Positions 61,736 to 64,000 of a stretch of DNA of 64,000 nucleotides are shown one piece after another. This stretch comes from Liopterus haemorrhoidalis. Lineage: Eukaryota; Arthropoda; Insecta; Coleoptera; Dytiscidae. Where the stretch lies: positions 17,328,829-17,392,828 of the forward strand of contig OZ020625.1 of assembly GCA_963971575.1 (NCBI GenBank), given 5' to 3'. Both the position numbers and the translations under genes were made by a program. Within the stretch, counting starts at the first letter, position 1. Each line of letters starts with the position of its first letter. The notes beneath the pieces are model-generated. The model saw only the letters and a list, made by a program, of their open reading frames with translations, did not search any database and was not told the DNA's origin.

Positions 61736-62152
61736 CGACCGGCGTAGCGTAGTGGTAACACATCTGCTCTGCGTTGTTAAGGTCTCGGGTTCGAATCCCT
61801 TTCAGGCATTTTTATCCCAGGGCGCTTAAAATTCTGGGTACAGCCTTAACTGGCCAGTTATTGTTTTATAGACAACTGGAGAGATAAACTGTTAATCCAT
61901 AATTATTGCATTGAGAACTTTGTTCAGAATTATCGGCTGTAAAATTATTGAGAACTGACACGCTCGGATACGCAGTCTGGTGGTCCAATATTGCACTATG
62001 TACTCTAGTACTGTTTGAACTTATTACATATGTTCTAGTGTTGAATTTTTGTTAGAATATCGATAGAAGCTGTGTAAAACTATAAATTGCTGTCATTCAA
62101 GACAGGACAAAGATAGGCATCTTAGTTTTTTTCTTTTCTTAAAAAAAAAAAA
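61736..62152 (+). mobile_element. tRNA-derived SINE
   Basis: Head with an A-box-like tagcgtagtggtaaca (61745) and a B box ggttcgaatccct (61788), a body of ~340 bp and an A-rich end at 62137-62152. It does not fold into a full cloverleaf, so it is not a working tRNA. Confidence 0.7.
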
Positions 62153-63300
62153 TAGAGAGAAAGTTACTATTAAGTCCAGATTGGAGAAGATTTGGTTATG
62201 GACAGGAGGAAGGCATGGAAATATATTTTGAGTTAAAAAGTAACTGATACTATGTAAGTTTGTTCATTACAATTGTGGCAGAAAAACGAAACTGCACTAA
62301 TATGCTTGCACCTGCAAGTTGCATATTTAACTTTTAGCTGCTCCTGTCCAACTAAAACTAATTTTATTTCATGAGGCAAGGAACATAATGCACTTGTTTG
62401 CAAACAGAATCCATATATTGTAAATTCAGATGACCGACACTCAGATGTACCACATAAAATTACGTGCCCGGCATGTAAAACCTGCTCAACTACAAATTAC
62501 ATTCAATAAATCTACTGAAATTAAGTTTTAAATACTGTAATTTGATGCCCACCTTCTGTTATAAACCTCGATACATGTGTAGCGCTTAAAAATTAAAAAA
62601 ATTCGCAAATATTTACTCGCATTTTCATAAAATAAAAATGTACTGTGCTTAAATTAACCTGTTCGCTATTAGCATATTGACAGCTGGGTACTAGCGTGAA
62701 CAGCCATATTGCCTTGGAGCACAGCGCCGCCACCGGTAATGTCACTTTTCAATGTAAAGTGAGATAACTAATGTGTTAACTATAAAGTGAGATAACTATA
62801 AAGTTTGTAAAACTGTCTATAGTTCACAACGCATATTAAATTTAGAGCTGTGAACGGTCGCTTGCGTTACCATATGACAAACTTGTCAAAGAAAATCTAC
62901 AATGAACAACTCATAGCGTATAGTTTATTAATTTTAGTACTGTGAACGCAACTTTAGACTGAAAAATATTGATATAAAATAAATTTGTAAGTATAAAAAA
63001 TTTATTGTATAAAAAAACATTACAAAATTTAACATTGTATAAAAAAAACATATATAAATATAAAAATATAGTCTAAATTTAGACCAATCTAAGGAACTTC
63101 AAGATAAGTTTGGCTTAAAAAACTAGATATTATTCAAAATAATTAATAAAATCACAACATAATACTGATATTTAATCAGGATTTAATAATCACAATAAAT
63201 CTCAGATTAATTCTACACGAGATCCAAAATTAAATTAATAATACAAAAAAAAAATATATTATATTTGGTTAATCGTCTGTCAAATTAATAGATTTAAACT
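62153..63300. other. No gene seen
   Basis: AT-rich; a short tandem gtgagataactataaa at ~62760-62805 and a diverged copy of the 58640-58735 MITE block at 62818-62925. Confidence 0.4.
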
Positions 63301-63339
63301 AGGACTTTACTTACACATATTGCTTGGGACACCAGCCAA

Positions 63340-64000
63340 AGGCCCCGCAGAGAAGGATTTCAAAAAATTCAAAGGATGACTGGGGTATTTAAATAAAAAT
63401 TCAATTGGCGGAAAGACGAGGAAATTAAAAAAAAATCAAGGAATAATCGGCAGAGGGAGAATTTAAAAAATTCAATTGTGGAAATCGGGAAGTTTTAAAA
63501 AATTCAAGTGATGTCCGGCGGGGGGGGGGGCGATTTAAATAAATTGAAGTGATAAAACAGAGGGGAAATATTATAAAATTCAAGTAAACGTAATGAGTGG
63601 GTTACAAAAAAATCACCAAACGGAAAGGAAATTTTTCAAATGTTCTTGGGTGAATTTTTCCAATATTCCAATGGTGAGCTAAGGGGGGATTTTCAAAAAT
63701 TCAAGCAATGACCGAAAGGGGGGATTTTCAAAAATTCAATTGATAATTGAAGGGATTTCATAAAATTCAAGTTGTGATAGGTGGAAGAATTTGAAAAATT
63801 CAAGTGATAATACCGGTGGGGAATTTTCAAAATATCAAGTGATATCCGGTGGGGGGATTTAAATAAATTGAAGTGATGAAACAGAGGGGAAATATTAAAA
63901 ATTTAAGTAAACGTAATGGGGGGGTACAAAAAAATTAAATGCCACCGAAAAGAAATTTTTCAAATATTCAAGTGATGAGCGAAGGGGGGATTTTCAAAAA
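63340..64000 (+). repeat. Purine-rich satellite with ~324-bp super-repeat
   Basis: Short units of the form ggggattttcaaaaattcaa with gtgatgaccg are repeated irregularly. A larger block (gatttaaataaattgaagtg .. aagtaaacgtaatg) recurs at 63532 and 63856. It runs to the window end, so its length is unknown. Confidence 0.75.

Noticed and set aside
61741..61815. Possible tRNA gene
   Set aside because: A and B boxes are present but no acceptor stem or cloverleaf can be drawn; it fits a SINE head.

Overview
This window looks like an insect (at least arthropod) nuclear genome. It is AT-rich and intron-rich, carries ZAD and C2H2 zinc-finger genes, and is mostly made of transposable elements (TEs). 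The order cannot be settled from the sequence. Everything here was read by eye, so exon joins, family names and repeat borders are my reading and not search results.

Host genes. (1) 3086-5283, plus: the 3' end of an MDM2-type E3 ubiquitin ligase, with a zinc-finger exon and a terminal exon ending in the C2H2C4 RING; the N-terminal part lies left of the window. (2) 20909-24447, minus: a five-exon, ten-finger C2H2 protein (527 aa). (3) 30946-53855, plus: a ZAD plus C2H2 gene (690 aa, thirteen fingers). The two halves of its ZAD domain are separated by a 17.3 kb intron packed with nested transposons. Genes 2 and 3 are paralogues: they share phase-1 introns, short acidic linker exons of matching size and a terminal finger exon. 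Both now stop inside the finger array, with fossil fingers downstream. Short exon-like pieces at 6607-6765 (minus), 11681-11764 and 55825-55883 are weaker candidates.

Mobile DNA, left to right. 1-3 kb: a ~70-bp-TIR element holding a MITE, a hAT and a piggyBac relic. 3.3-4.6 kb: a long-TIR element in an MDM2 intron. 5.5-9.5 kb: hAT, pogo-like, Harbinger-like and foldback elements. 9.7-11.5 kb: a 5'-truncated LINE with RNase H. 12.6-13.8 kb: two hAT MITEs. 15-16.7 kb: a broken THAP exon and a foldback. 16.9-19.3 kb: a short non-autonomous LTR element with almost identical LTRs and an internal minisatellite. 19.5-20.8 kb: a frameshifted mariner. 25-29.9 kb: rearranged P-element/THAP9-like copies containing a TTAA-flanked, Kolobok-like insertion. 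31.6-33 kb: a TIR element with divergent THAP and C2H2 frames. 33.4-39.7 kb: a stack in which a long-TIR element was split by a hAT, which was itself split by a TAA-flanked element and by an apparently intact two-gene PIF/Harbinger transposon (36095-39046). 40.3-48.2 kb: another hAT, an RLE-type LINE sitting in (TAA)n, a hAT MITE, a dispersed repeat and a LINE. 50.2-51.7 kb: a LINE inside the last intron of the ZAD gene. 55.9-60.3 kb: a hAT-like element split by a Helitron and an RTE tail. 60.5-61.2 kb: a TIR element. 61.7-62.2 kb: a tRNA-type SINE. 63.3-64 kb: a G-rich satellite running off the end.

No prokaryotic, organellar or CRISPR features were seen. The points most worth following up are the MDM2 relic-or-gene, the ZAD gene split by a transposon stack, and the seemingly complete Harbinger element with both of its genes in frame across introns.
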